Shown here: positions 15,801 through 22,674 of the stretch, in pieces
How the letters are laid out: every line of letters begins with the position of its first letter
Numbering within the stretch: position 1 is the stretch's first letter
Source of the DNA: an uncultured Clostridia bacterium
GTDB taxonomy: Bacteria; Bacillota; Clostridia; Oscillospirales; CAG-272
DNA: 34,582 nucleotides
Assembly: GCA_944384545.1 (NCBI GenBank)
Contig: CALWTT010000030.1
Span: 1-34,582 of the forward strand
Direction of reading: 5' to 3'
The notes under the pieces: model-generated
The model's input: the letters and a program-made list of their open reading frames with translations, nothing else
What the model was told of the DNA's origin: nothing
Database searches by the model: none
Position numbers and translations under genes: made by a program

Positions 15801-15905
15801 AATATTTTTCCGGAAGGAATGACCGACGCGGCAGCCCGCGTGGAAACCGACCATGCTGCGTCGGTGACCGGCCCGGATGTCGGGGGGACGGTTCCGGAGA
15901 CATGA
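12897..15905 (+). CDS. Large surface lipoprotein with right-handed parallel beta-helix
   Basis: The 1002-residue protein begins with a lipoprotein signal peptide: Lys/Arg-containing n-region, hydrophobic LCLFLLCAMLVLS and lipobox LSGC with Cys26 as the lipidated residue. A disordered Gly/Thr/Pro/Ser linker follows (about 27-75). The rest shows repeating short beta strands of pectate-lyase/NosD type, such as ITVSGSTDVTFSGVEV, LVLENNYIENTG and MDVEITGNEIGA, with a more divergent insert around 430-730. The fold suggests binding or cleaving a polysaccharide outside the cell. I cannot identify catalytic residues or a CAZy family. ATG 12897 has GGAAGGAGAAGG upstream; longer frames have no SD. It is monocistronic with its own promoter and a strong terminator. 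Confidence 0.82.
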   Translation: MTKSSQLLRTALCLFLLCAMLVLSGCPGGTPPAGNGTTSSTATTGGQKPDTPGEDATPTEEASRLQGTAYPDAAAPAGAGASLAADSLAMTGRIPAESGIVETTASGFFNLFRRNGLVENATYRITDGAPVVFSDSMGMTYDGKNVRLLSDAGIEIRAVTDFTLKNLTLISAGTGITVSGSTDVTFSGVEVAGTAGTALALDGESVRVTLSDCRVAGKNAVVSASEDLYILDSALYATDTALTDRAAELGVFLRRSLLMGEKTGLLLSSSQADIRYADISGPASSVAVRGEAGAREILFAYCRFSGSQLSVHLSEVTNAVVLFSGLTNLLAADSESVFVCENTVSGELSFSGNRYLLINRNAVEEGRIRDQDNEYGSGDTIRDLDARAEAGANEDLLPQVNKELFVGRPRAEYVRTEDREAEQTLPYQMMYGEERNGVLIVAPGAYVLNQTIMLGIENSGLKVYAYGVLGEKNSYSTAVISAYAVQGLEIRGLFVDYVYNTTGQGVVLSKNAAANTVTILAGAGMLPDWTDEIYYNWRDPYGSSYGYRAGHAEPYADMGLQDVQYNPETRRMTLTYSASNFAMIRVGDTICIRGKGSGGTMLENCRDVVLEDMTIYGAAGFGFHETYSQSQTLMHRVAVTTGPSPIITEEEYEAYADLGAFYELDFSVWQDEEGRYRGTRRKISTVDATHTTGAVAGTRVVSCVFESMCDDGTNQGHIYGLLQDYTENGNGTVTLRYGANGGRSCVPFVKGQTVHVYTPDGRLICETPALSAQRNAGILYEVDVAASDCNLALLSDYTLGVDRIFVDNLSRASDGFYFDNTVVRNIRSRGLLLKSSDATVRYCTLVNIGMGAIAVHYEADWGEAGISRNLVLENNYIENTGYYNPENRIYAAISVYGLNQVSSDADYMLYRNIRISGNRIVNRGVEYAMSINSAMDVEITGNEIGASEYDASGAPILLYYVRDILLADNIFPEGMTDAAARVETDHAASVTGPDVGGTVPET

Positions 15906-15924
15906 CGCGCGGAGCGCGGTTTTC

Positions 15925-15956
15925 CCGGGAGCCCATATATGGGCTCCCGGTTTTTT
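15925..15956 (+). terminator. Strong intrinsic terminator of the lipoprotein gene
   Basis: 10-bp perfect GC-rich stem (15925-15934 with 15941-15950, CCGGGAGCCC/GGGCTCCCGG), ATATAT loop, then T6. Confidence 0.95.
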
Positions 15957-15995
15957 CTACATAGCGATTTCCCCCCCGCCGCCGCGTTTTTCGGG

Positions 15996-16045
15996 TTTTT
16001 CGCCAGGCCTTTTTGCAAAAAGGCCGTACTCCCCGCGCCGCAGCG
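15996..16045 (+). repeat. P palindromic element, copy P6
   Basis: Perfect palindrome at 16006-16025; the right flank is GTACTCCCCGCGCCGCAGCG. Confidence 0.85.
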
Positions 16046-16134
16046 CACCGTTCCGTACTCTCTATCCCTCCCGCCGCGGCGCACCACCCCCCACGCCGCA
16101 ACATTCTTGCCCCCCACGCTTCCTGCATCATCCC

Positions 16135-16175
16135 GCGGCACCCGCCGCCCCGCCCGTTCCGGCGTCGGATGCCGC
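16135..16175 (+). repeat. H hairpin element, copy H5
   Basis: 15-nt arms 16135-16149 and 16161-16175 with two mismatches; loop CCGCCCGTTCC intact. Confidence 0.7.
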
Positions 16176-16245
16176 CCCCACACGATTCCGCCCCCGTACG
16201 GCGTGAATCATGCCGCCTAGCCTCCCCGCCGCAGCGTTTTTCGGT

Positions 16246-16295
16246 TTTTTCGCCAGGCCTTTTTGCAAAAAGGCCGTACTCCCCGCGCCGCAACA
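16246..16295 (+). repeat. P palindromic element, copy P7
   Basis: Perfect palindrome at 16256-16275, exactly 250 bp after P6, with the same GTACTCC right flank, so the two belong to a recent tandem duplication. Confidence 0.85.
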
Positions 16296-16326
16296 TTCTT
16301 GCCCCCCACGCTTCCTGAATCATCCC

Positions 16327-16367
16327 GCGGCACCCGCCGCCCCGCCCGTTCCGGCGTCGGATGCCGC
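16327..16367 (+). repeat. H hairpin element, copy H6
   Basis: Same sequence as H5, including its two stem mismatches. Confidence 0.7.
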
Positions 16368-16401
16368 CCCCGTGCGTTGTGAAACCGAAAAGCACGACGG
16401 C

Positions 16402-16437
16402 AAAAGGAGCGGGCCGGCATCGCCGACCCGCTCCTTT
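16402..16437 (-). terminator. Intrinsic terminator of the arg-car operon
   Basis: AAAGGAGCGGG pairs with CCCGCTCCTTT and an inner CGGC pairs with GCCG. Read on the minus strand, the stem ends in a T4 run about 45 nt past the carB-dapF stop. Confidence 0.8.
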
Positions 16438-16480
16438 CCTGTTGTTTGCCGTGCCCCGGATTCTTTCATCATCGCGGGGC

Positions 16481-19400
16481 TCAGTACTCGATCTGTCCCT
16501 CGTATACCAGATGCGCATCCCCGCTGAGCAGGATGCCCTCGTCGGTATAGCGCACCAGCAGATCCCCGCCGGGCTGCTTGACGGTGATGTCGGTCCCCTT
16601 GCGGCAGAACCCGTTCTCAACGGCAGCAACCACCGCGGCACAGGCGCCGGTCCCGCAGGAGGGCGTCTCGCCGTTTCCGCGCTCGAATACCCGGATCTTC
16701 AGCGTGGTCTCGTTGACCACCCGCACAAATTCGGTATTGGTCCGCGCAGGGAAGACCGGATGATGCTCGAAGAGCGGTCCGAGCACCGACAGATCGAGCG
16801 GATCCACCCGATCGCAGAAGACGACACAGTGCGGGTTCCCGACCGAGCAGCAGCTGATGCGGTAATGCTTTCCGCCCACCTCAAGGTCGCGGTCGATGAC
16901 CCTGTCACCGGGGAGCAGACAGGGAAGCGAGGCGGGGGAAAGATCGGCCTTCCCCATATCCGCACAGACATAGCTGACCTTTCCGCCGGTCAGATACAGG
17001 TGCAGATGGTGGATCCCGTCGCCGGCCTCCACGGTGACCTCGTCCCCGTGTACATAGCCCTTGTCGTGGAGATATTTGGCGGTGCAGCGGATACTGTTTC
17101 CGGCCATGTGGCCTTCGCTGCCGTCGCCGTTGAAGATGCGCATGCGTGCGTCAGCCTTTTCGGAGAGCTCTATCAACACAATCCCGCATCCGCCGATGCC
17201 GCGCGTACGGTCGCAGACGCTGACGGCCAGCGCCTCGGGACAGGTAATGCGCCCGTCAAAATTATGGAAGAAGATATAATCGTTGCCCGCGCCCTGCATT
17301 TTGGAAAAGGGCAGCAGAAGCCGCTCCTTGCGCAGATGCGCAATGTCGACCAGCTCGGTGTTGTATTCGTCAAAGCGCCCCGCAATGACATCGGCCAGTG
17401 CACCGGCGGTGTCGAGGGAGGTCAGGCAGACGATACCGAGAGAGAGCGCCCGGCGGTGCAGGGCAATATAGTCGTCAAGCGTGCTGTCGTAAAGCGCCCC
17501 GGTGTATACGATATAGGCAATTTTCCCGGAGGCGAGCAGGGCGAAGGTGGCATCCCGGTCGTCGGCCATGTCGGGTACGCGCGTGACGTCGATGCCGAGG
17601 GCGGCCACGGCGTCGGCGGTGTCCGGCGTCGCGAACAGACGCATGCCGAGATCGTCCAGTTTTTTGGCAAGGCCTACGATTTCGGGCAGGTCATGCGCTT
17701 CCACACTGAGATAGACGCCGGTGGCCTCGCCGCGTTCGGGATGACGGATGCGGAAGCCGGCCGCGGTGAAGCCCTTGAACATGGCCTCCGGCAGGGTCCT
17801 GCCGACACCAAGGACCTCACCGGTCGATTTCATCTCCGGCCCGAGATAGGCATTGACATCGTTGAGCTTTTCAAAGGAGAAAACCGGCACCTTGACGGCG
17901 AAATAGGGGGGGATGGGAGCCAGTCCGGTGCCGCAGCCGAGGGAAGCGAGCGTGGCGCCGAGCATGACGCGCGCGGCGATGTCGACCATCGGAACGCCGG
18001 TCACCTTGCTGATATAGGGAACGGTGCGGGAGGCGCGCGGGTTGACCTCAATGACATACAGCTCGTTGCCGTAGATCAGATACTGAATATTGACCAGCCC
18101 GCGTGTTCCGAGTGCGAGGGCGAGCTTGGTGGAGCAGTCGATGATCTTTTCGACCATACCGTCGTGAATGCCGTAGGGAGGGTAGACGGCGACCGAATCT
18201 CCGCTGTGGATGCCGGCGCGTTCGATGTGCTGCATGATGCCGGGGATCAGGACGTCCTTTCCGTCGGAGATGACATCGACTTCGAGCTCGGGCCCCATCA
18301 TGTATTTGTCGACCAGCACGGGGTTTTCGATCCCGCCGGCGAGGATGCGCTGCATATACCGGCGGGCCTCGGCCTCGTTGTGCACAATCTGCATGTTCTG
18401 GCCGCCGATGACATAGGAGGGGCGGAGGAGCACGGGATAGCCAAGCCGCTGTGCGACCGAAAGCGCTTCCTCGCAGGAGCGGACGGCACTGCCCGGCGGG
18501 CGGCGGAAGCCGAAGCGTTCGAGCAGCGCATCGAACTTTTCCCGGTCCTCTGCGGTATCGATCCCCTCAGCGGAGGTGCCGAGAATCGGAATGCCCTGTC
18601 GGTGCAGGAAGCCGGTCAGACGGATCGCGGTCTGGCCGCCGAAGGCGACTACGACGCCGATCGGTTTTTCCACCGCAATGATGTTCATCACATCTTCGGG
18701 GCAGAGCGGCTCAAAGTAGAGGCGGTCGGCGATGTCGTAGTCGGTGGAGACGGTTTCGGGGTTGTTGTTGACGATGACGACGTCGTAGCCGCATTCTTTG
18801 AGGGTCATAACGCAGTGGACGGAGGAATAGTCAAACTCAATGCCCTGGCCGATACGGATGGGTCCGGATCCGAGCACCATAATGGTGGGACGGCGGCTTT
18901 TTTCCGAAAGATAGGCGCGTGCCTCGCAGAATTCGTCATAGGTGGAGTAGAAATAGGGGGTTTCGGCATCGAACTCGGCGCCGCAGGTGTCGACCATGCG
19001 GTAGGAGGCGGGGCGTCCTGCGGGCAGATCGGCGCCAAAGAGGCGGCGGATCGCCGCGTCGGTATAGCCGGCCTTTTTGGCGCGGAGCCAGAGCGCGTCG
19101 GAGAGCGGACCGGCGGCCATTTCGCGTTCCAGCGCGTGGAGGCCGTTCAGCTTTTCGAGGAAGAACTCGTCGATGCCCGTGATCCGGTGGATTTCCTCTA
19201 CGGAGATGCCGGCGCCCAGCGCTTCAAATACGGTGAAGAGACGTCGGTCGTCCGGCCGCGCAAGGCGGACGGAGAGGGGTGCGTCGTCAAGGGGCGGTGC
19301 GTGCAGGGTGTCAAGACCGATCTCGGCGCCGCGGATCGCCTTCATGAGTGCGGCCTCAAAGGAGGAGCCGATGGCCATGACCTCACCGGTCGCCTTCATC

Positions 19401-20524
19401 TGGGTGCCGAGCGTGCGGCTGGCTCCGGCGAATTTGTCAAACGGCCACTTGGGGAACTTGACACAGACATAGTCGAGGGTCGGTTCAAAGCAGGCGCAGG
19501 TTTTGCCGGTGATGTCGTTGCGGATCTCGTCGAGCGTGTAGCCGAGCGCGATCTTGGCGGTGATTTTGGCGATGGGATAGCCGGTGGCCTTGGAGGCGAG
19601 GGCGGAGGAGCGCGAGACGCGCGGATTGACCTCGATGACGGCGTATGCAAAGCTCTCAGGGTGGAGGGCGAACTGACAGTTGCAGCCGCCGACGATCCCG
19701 AGCGACTCGATGATCCGCAACGCCGCTGTGCGGAGCATCTGATATTCCCGGTCGGCGAGGGTGAGGGCGGGGGCCACGACGATGCTGTCGCCGGTATGGA
19801 TGCCGACCGGATCGAAGTTTTCCATGGAGCAGACGGCGATGGTATTGCCGGCGGCGTCGCGCATGGTTTCAAATTCGATTTCTTTCCAGCCGCTGATATA
19901 CTTTTCCACCAGGATCTGTGTGATGGGGGAGGCGTCCAGGCCGGTTTTGGCGGCCGCGCGCATCTCCTCTGCGGAATGGGCGACGCCGCCGCCGGCGCCG
20001 CCGAGAGTATAGGCGGGGCGGATGATCACGGGATACCCGATGCGCGCGGCGGCCTCGCAGGCATCCTCCACATTTTCCGCGATGGCGGAGGGAATGGTGG
20101 GCTGCCCGATGCTCTCCATCGTCTCCTTGAAGAGCTTGCGGTCCTCGGCGCGGCGGATGGCGTCGACATTGGAGCCGATGAGACGGACCCCGTGTGTTGC
20201 AAGGAAGCCGTCCTCTGCCAGCTCCGCCGCGAGGGTCAGGCCGGTCTGGCCGCCCAGCCCGGCGAGCAGGCTGTCCGGCTTCTCCTTCTCGATGATGCGC
20301 CGGAGGGTGGGCAGCGTGAGCGGTTCCAGATAGATTTCATCGGCAAAGGCGCGGTCGGTCATGATGGTGGCGGGATTGGAATTGACCAGCACGACGTTGA
20401 CGCCGGCCTCATGGAGGACGCGGCAGGCCTGTGTGCCGGCATAGTCGAACTCGGCCGCCTGCCCGATGACGATGGGGCCGGAGCCGATCATGAGCACTTT
20501 TTTGATGGATTTATCGAGCGGCAT
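16481..20524 (-). CDS. carB-dapF: Fusion of carbamoyl-phosphate synthase large chain and diaminopimelate epimerase-like domain
   Basis: One uninterrupted 1347-residue frame. Residues 1 to about 1070 are complete CarB: two ATP-grasp halves, each opened by V-L-x-x-G-S-G-P-I-x-I-G-Q, the oligomerisation domain between them, and a C-terminal MGS-like allosteric domain (about 930-1060, V-Y-L-S-V-E-A-H-D). CarB makes carbamoyl phosphate from bicarbonate, ammonia and ATP. From F-S-K-M-Q-G-A-G-N-D-Y (Met1076) to the end is a full-length DapF fold, expected to turn LL- into meso-diaminopimelate for lysine and peptidoglycan. Its second catalytic Cys is present (SCGTGACA, Cys1290), but the first, normally in CGNGxRC, is Ala1141 (HMAGNSIRC). 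The start is ATG 20524 with AAAGGAG 8 nt upstream, overlapping carA by 14 nt. An SD-like AAGGAG lies at the domain junction (17324-17329), but no ATG follows at a normal distance. CarB assignment certain; DapF activity uncertain. Confidence 0.95.
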   Translation of the reverse strand: MPLDKSIKKVLMIGSGPIVIGQAAEFDYAGTQACRVLHEAGVNVVLVNSNPATIMTDRAFADEIYLEPLTLPTLRRIIEKEKPDSLLAGLGGQTGLTLAAELAEDGFLATHGVRLIGSNVDAIRRAEDRKLFKETMESIGQPTIPSAIAENVEDACEAAARIGYPVIIRPAYTLGGAGGGVAHSAEEMRAAAKTGLDASPITQILVEKYISGWKEIEFETMRDAAGNTIAVCSMENFDPVGIHTGDSIVVAPALTLADREYQMLRTAALRIIESLGIVGGCNCQFALHPESFAYAVIEVNPRVSRSSALASKATGYPIAKITAKIALGYTLDEIRNDITGKTCACFEPTLDYVCVKFPKWPFDKFAGASRTLGTQMKATGEVMAIGSSFEAALMKAIRGAEIGLDTLHAPPLDDAPLSVRLARPDDRRLFTVFEALGAGISVEEIHRITGIDEFFLEKLNGLHALEREMAAGPLSDALWLRAKKAGYTDAAIRRLFGADLPAGRPASYRMVDTCGAEFDAETPYFYSTYDEFCEARAYLSEKSRRPTIMVLGSGPIRIGQGIEFDYSSVHCVMTLKECGYDVVIVNNNPETVSTDYDIADRLYFEPLCPEDVMNIIAVEKPIGVVVAFGGQTAIRLTGFLHRQGIPILGTSAEGIDTAEDREKFDALLERFGFRRPPGSAVRSCEEALSVAQRLGYPVLLRPSYVIGGQNMQIVHNEAEARRYMQRILAGGIENPVLVDKYMMGPELEVDVISDGKDVLIPGIMQHIERAGIHSGDSVAVYPPYGIHDGMVEKIIDCSTKLALALGTRGLVNIQYLIYGNELYVIEVNPRASRTVPYISKVTGVPMVDIAARVMLGATLASLGCGTGLAPIPPYFAVKVPVFSFEKLNDVNAYLGPEMKSTGEVLGVGRTLPEAMFKGFTAAGFRIRHPERGEATGVYLSVEAHDLPEIVGLAKKLDDLGMRLFATPDTADAVAALGIDVTRVPDMADDRDATFALLASGKIAYIVYTGALYDSTLDDYIALHRRALSLGIVCLTSLDTAGALADVIAGRFDEYNTELVDIAHLRKERLLLPFSKMQGAGNDYIFFHNFDGRITCPEALAVSVCDRTRGIGGCGIVLIELSEKADARMRIFNGDGSEGHMAGNSIRCTAKYLHDKGYVHGDEVTVEAGDGIHHLHLYLTGGKVSYVCADMGKADLSPASLPCLLPGDRVIDRDLEVGGKHYRISCCSVGNPHCVVFCDRVDPLDLSVLGPLFEHHPVFPARTNTEFVRVVNETTLKIRVFERGNGETPSCGTGACAAVVAAVENGFCRKGTDITVKQPGGDLLVRYTDEGILLSGDAHLVYEGQIEY

Positions 20525-21602
20525 GCGTGCGACTCCTTTCCATGAGATCGGTAAAGCGGTCAAAGAGGAAGGCGGTGTCCTGCGGCCCGCCGCAGGCCTC
20601 GGGGTGGAACTGGACCGAGAAGGCGTTGCGGTCGGGATAGTCGATGCCCTCGCAGGTCATGTCGTTCCCGTTGACATAGCGGAGCTCCCCGGCGCGGAAG
20701 CCCTCGGTGAGAACCGCATAGCCGTGGTTCTGACTGGTGATATAGGTACGGCCGGTGTGCAGGTCACGAACGGGGTGGTTGGCGCCACGATGCCCGTATT
20801 TGAGCTTTTCGGTTCTGGCGCCGGCGGCCAGTGCCATGAGCTGGTGGCCGAGGCAGATGCCGAACAGGGGCAGCTTGCCGAACAGCGCGCCGATCTCCCG
20901 GATAATGGCGGTGTTTTCGGCGGGGTCGCCGGGGCCGTTGGAGAGCATGACGCCGTCGGGATGTGCGGCGAGGATTTCCCGGGCCGTGGCAGAGGCGGGC
21001 AGAATCTGCACCGCGCAGCCGCGGCGGGACAGCTCCCGCGCAATATTGCGTTTGGCGCCGAAGTCGAGCAGTACCACGCGGAAGCGCGGCTTGCCGTCCG
21101 CGGCGGGAAGGGAGGCGGGGGTGGCACACGTCACCGAGGCGACCGCGTCGCGGACGCGGTAGTCCCGGAGCCCTGCCAGCAGTGTGCCGAGGTCGTCGGG
21201 CACCCGGTCCAGGATGGCGGCGTTCATAACGCCGCTCTCCCGGATTCTGCGGGTGAGCGCGCGCGTATCCACGCCGACGACGGCGGGGATCCCCTGCTCG
21301 CGCAGAAATTCGTCCAGCGTCTGCTCGGCGCGGAAATTGGAGGGCGCGGCGCAGATCTCGCGCGCGACATACCCGCGCGCGGCGGGTACCCCTTCAAAAT
21401 CCGCCGGGCAGACCCCGTAATTTCCGATCAGCGGAAAGGTTTGCAGAATAATCTGGCCGGCGTAGCTGGGATCGGTCAGGGTTTCGGTGTACCCGGTCAT
21501 ACCGGTGGTGAATACCAGTTCCCCAACGGCATCGGCATCGGCGCCACGGGCCTCGCCCTCCCAGATGCTTCCGTCTTCCAGAATCAGATAGCGTTTTTTC
21601 AT
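20511..21602 (-). CDS. carA: Carbamoyl-phosphate synthase small chain (glutamine amidotransferase)
   Basis: The 363-residue subunit hydrolyses glutamine and channels ammonia to CarB. The N-terminal CPSase_sm domain (L-E-D-G-S-x-W-x-G, T-G-M-T-G-Y-x-E-x-L-T-D-P-S-Y-x-G-Q) is followed by a class I amidotransferase domain with nucleophile Cys250 in GICLGHQ and the His333/Glu335 pair in FHPE. Length is typical. ATG 21602 starts the canonical MKKRYLILEDGS; the frame is open upstream into argF in a different phase and is not coding there. It lies 22 nt after argF and overlaps carB, as expected for a coupled pair. Within an arginine operon it probably serves arginine as well as pyrimidine synthesis. 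Confidence 0.97.
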   Translation of the reverse strand: MKKRYLILEDGSIWEGEARGADADAVGELVFTTGMTGYTETLTDPSYAGQIILQTFPLIGNYGVCPADFEGVPAARGYVAREICAAPSNFRAEQTLDEFLREQGIPAVVGVDTRALTRRIRESGVMNAAILDRVPDDLGTLLAGLRDYRVRDAVASVTCATPASLPAADGKPRFRVVLLDFGAKRNIARELSRRGCAVQILPASATAREILAAHPDGVMLSNGPGDPAENTAIIREIGALFGKLPLFGICLGHQLMALAAGARTEKLKYGHRGANHPVRDLHTGRTYITSQNHGYAVLTEGFRAGELRYVNGNDMTCEGIDYPDRNAFSVQFHPEACGGPQDTAFLFDRFTDLMERSRTHAAR

Positions 21603-21624
21603 GACAGTATGCCTCGCGGAGGGG

Positions 21625-22614
21625 TCACAGCGTAGCCGCCATGACCGCCTTGATGGTGTGCATGCGGTTTTCCGCCTCGTCAAAGACCAGGGAGGCGGGA
21701 CTTTCAAAGACCTCGTCGGTCACTTCCATTTCGGTGCGGCCGAAGCGTTCGCCCATCTCTTTCCCGATCGCGGTTTTGCGGTCGTGGAAGGCAGGCAGGC
21801 AGTGGAGAAAGACGGCGTCGGGCCCGGCCTTCCGCATGAGTGCGGCGTTTACCTGGTAGGGGGAGAGCGCCCGGATCCTCTCCTCCCAGACCGCGGCCGG
21901 CTCGCCCATCGAGACCCATACATCGGTATAGACCGCATCGGCGCCGGCCACCGCGTCCGGATCCTCGGTGCAGGTTATCGTAGCCCCCGTTTGTTCCGAA
22001 ATGCGGCGGCAGGTGGCAACGAGTGCCGGATCCGGCAGATAGGCGTGCGGCGCGCAGGCGACGAAATGCATGCCCATCTTCGCGCAGCCGACCATGAGGG
22101 AGTTGCCCATGTTGTAGCGCGCATCGCCCATATAGACGAGGCGCAGGCCGCGCAGGCGACCGAAATGCTCGCGCAGGGTGAGGAAGTCGGCAAGGATCTG
22201 GGTCGGATGAAATTCGTTGGTCAGGCCGTTATACACCGGGACCGAGGCATAGCGTGCCAGCTCCTCCACAATTTCCTGGCCGTAGCCGCGGTATTCGATG
22301 GCGTCATAGAGCCGGGAGAGGACGCGGGCGGTATCGGCAATGCTCTCCTTTTTTCCGATCTGGGACCCGGTCGGGTCAAGATAGGTGCTGTGCATACCGA
22401 GATCGTATGCGGCCACCTCAAAGCTGCAGCGTGTGCGCGTGCTGGTCTTCTCGAAGATCAGTGCAATGCTCTTTCCCGCATGCAGCGGGTGGGGAATGCC
22501 GGCCTTTTTTTCGGCTTTGAGGCGGGCGGCAAGGTCAAGCAGGCCTTCGATCTCCTCGGGCGTGAAATCCAGCAGTTTGAGGAAATCGCGGCCTTTCAGC
22601 TGTATATCTTTCAT
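21625..22614 (-). CDS. argF: Ornithine carbamoyltransferase
   Basis: The 329-residue enzyme joins carbamoyl phosphate and ornithine to give citrulline. Signatures in order are the carbamoyl-phosphate loop STRTR (58-62), FHPTQ with the HPTQ motif, DVWVSMGEP (the SMG ornithine loop) and HCLPAFHD (Cys of HCLP). The C-terminus has the E-N-R-M-H-T-I-K-A helix. ATG 22614 has AAAGG 9 nt upstream; an in-frame TTG at 22623 nearly touches the SD and is less likely. It is placed between argD and carA, so the maker and consumer of carbamoyl phosphate are cotranscribed. A catabolic role is unlikely because there is no arcA or arcC beside it. Confidence 0.96.
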   Translation of the reverse strand: MKDIQLKGRDFLKLLDFTPEEIEGLLDLAARLKAEKKAGIPHPLHAGKSIALIFEKTSTRTRCSFEVAAYDLGMHSTYLDPTGSQIGKKESIADTARVLSRLYDAIEYRGYGQEIVEELARYASVPVYNGLTNEFHPTQILADFLTLREHFGRLRGLRLVYMGDARYNMGNSLMVGCAKMGMHFVACAPHAYLPDPALVATCRRISEQTGATITCTEDPDAVAGADAVYTDVWVSMGEPAAVWEERIRALSPYQVNAALMRKAGPDAVFLHCLPAFHDRKTAIGKEMGERFGRTEMEVTDEVFESPASLVFDEAENRMHTIKAVMAATL

Positions 22615-22674
22615 AGAGGGCAACCTTTCTCTTTTCTGTCGGGAGTACTGACGTCGGAGTGCGCGGGACGGGGA

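Larger units (their letters stand above)
15957..16401. other. Repeat island between the lipoprotein gene and the arg operon
   Basis: Two P-H modules stand in tandem: P6 then H5, and P7 then H6. The motif TTCTTGCCCCCCACGCTTCCTG is shared between them (about 16105 and 16298). There is no gene; the open frames are low-complexity. It lies between two converging terminators. Confidence 0.7.

Noticed and set aside
5021..16367. Repeats considered as a CRISPR array.
   Set aside because: Units are not regularly spaced, spacers are not unique sequences of uniform length, and there are no cas genes.
16361..20545. A 1394-codon open frame on the plus strand antisense to carB-dapF, and a 1150-codon one on the minus strand (30884-34336) antisense to ilvN-ilvC-ilvD and the end of ilvB.
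   Set aside because: They mirror strongly biased GC-rich codons of real genes, contain no recognisable domain, have no SD and cross several gene boundaries.
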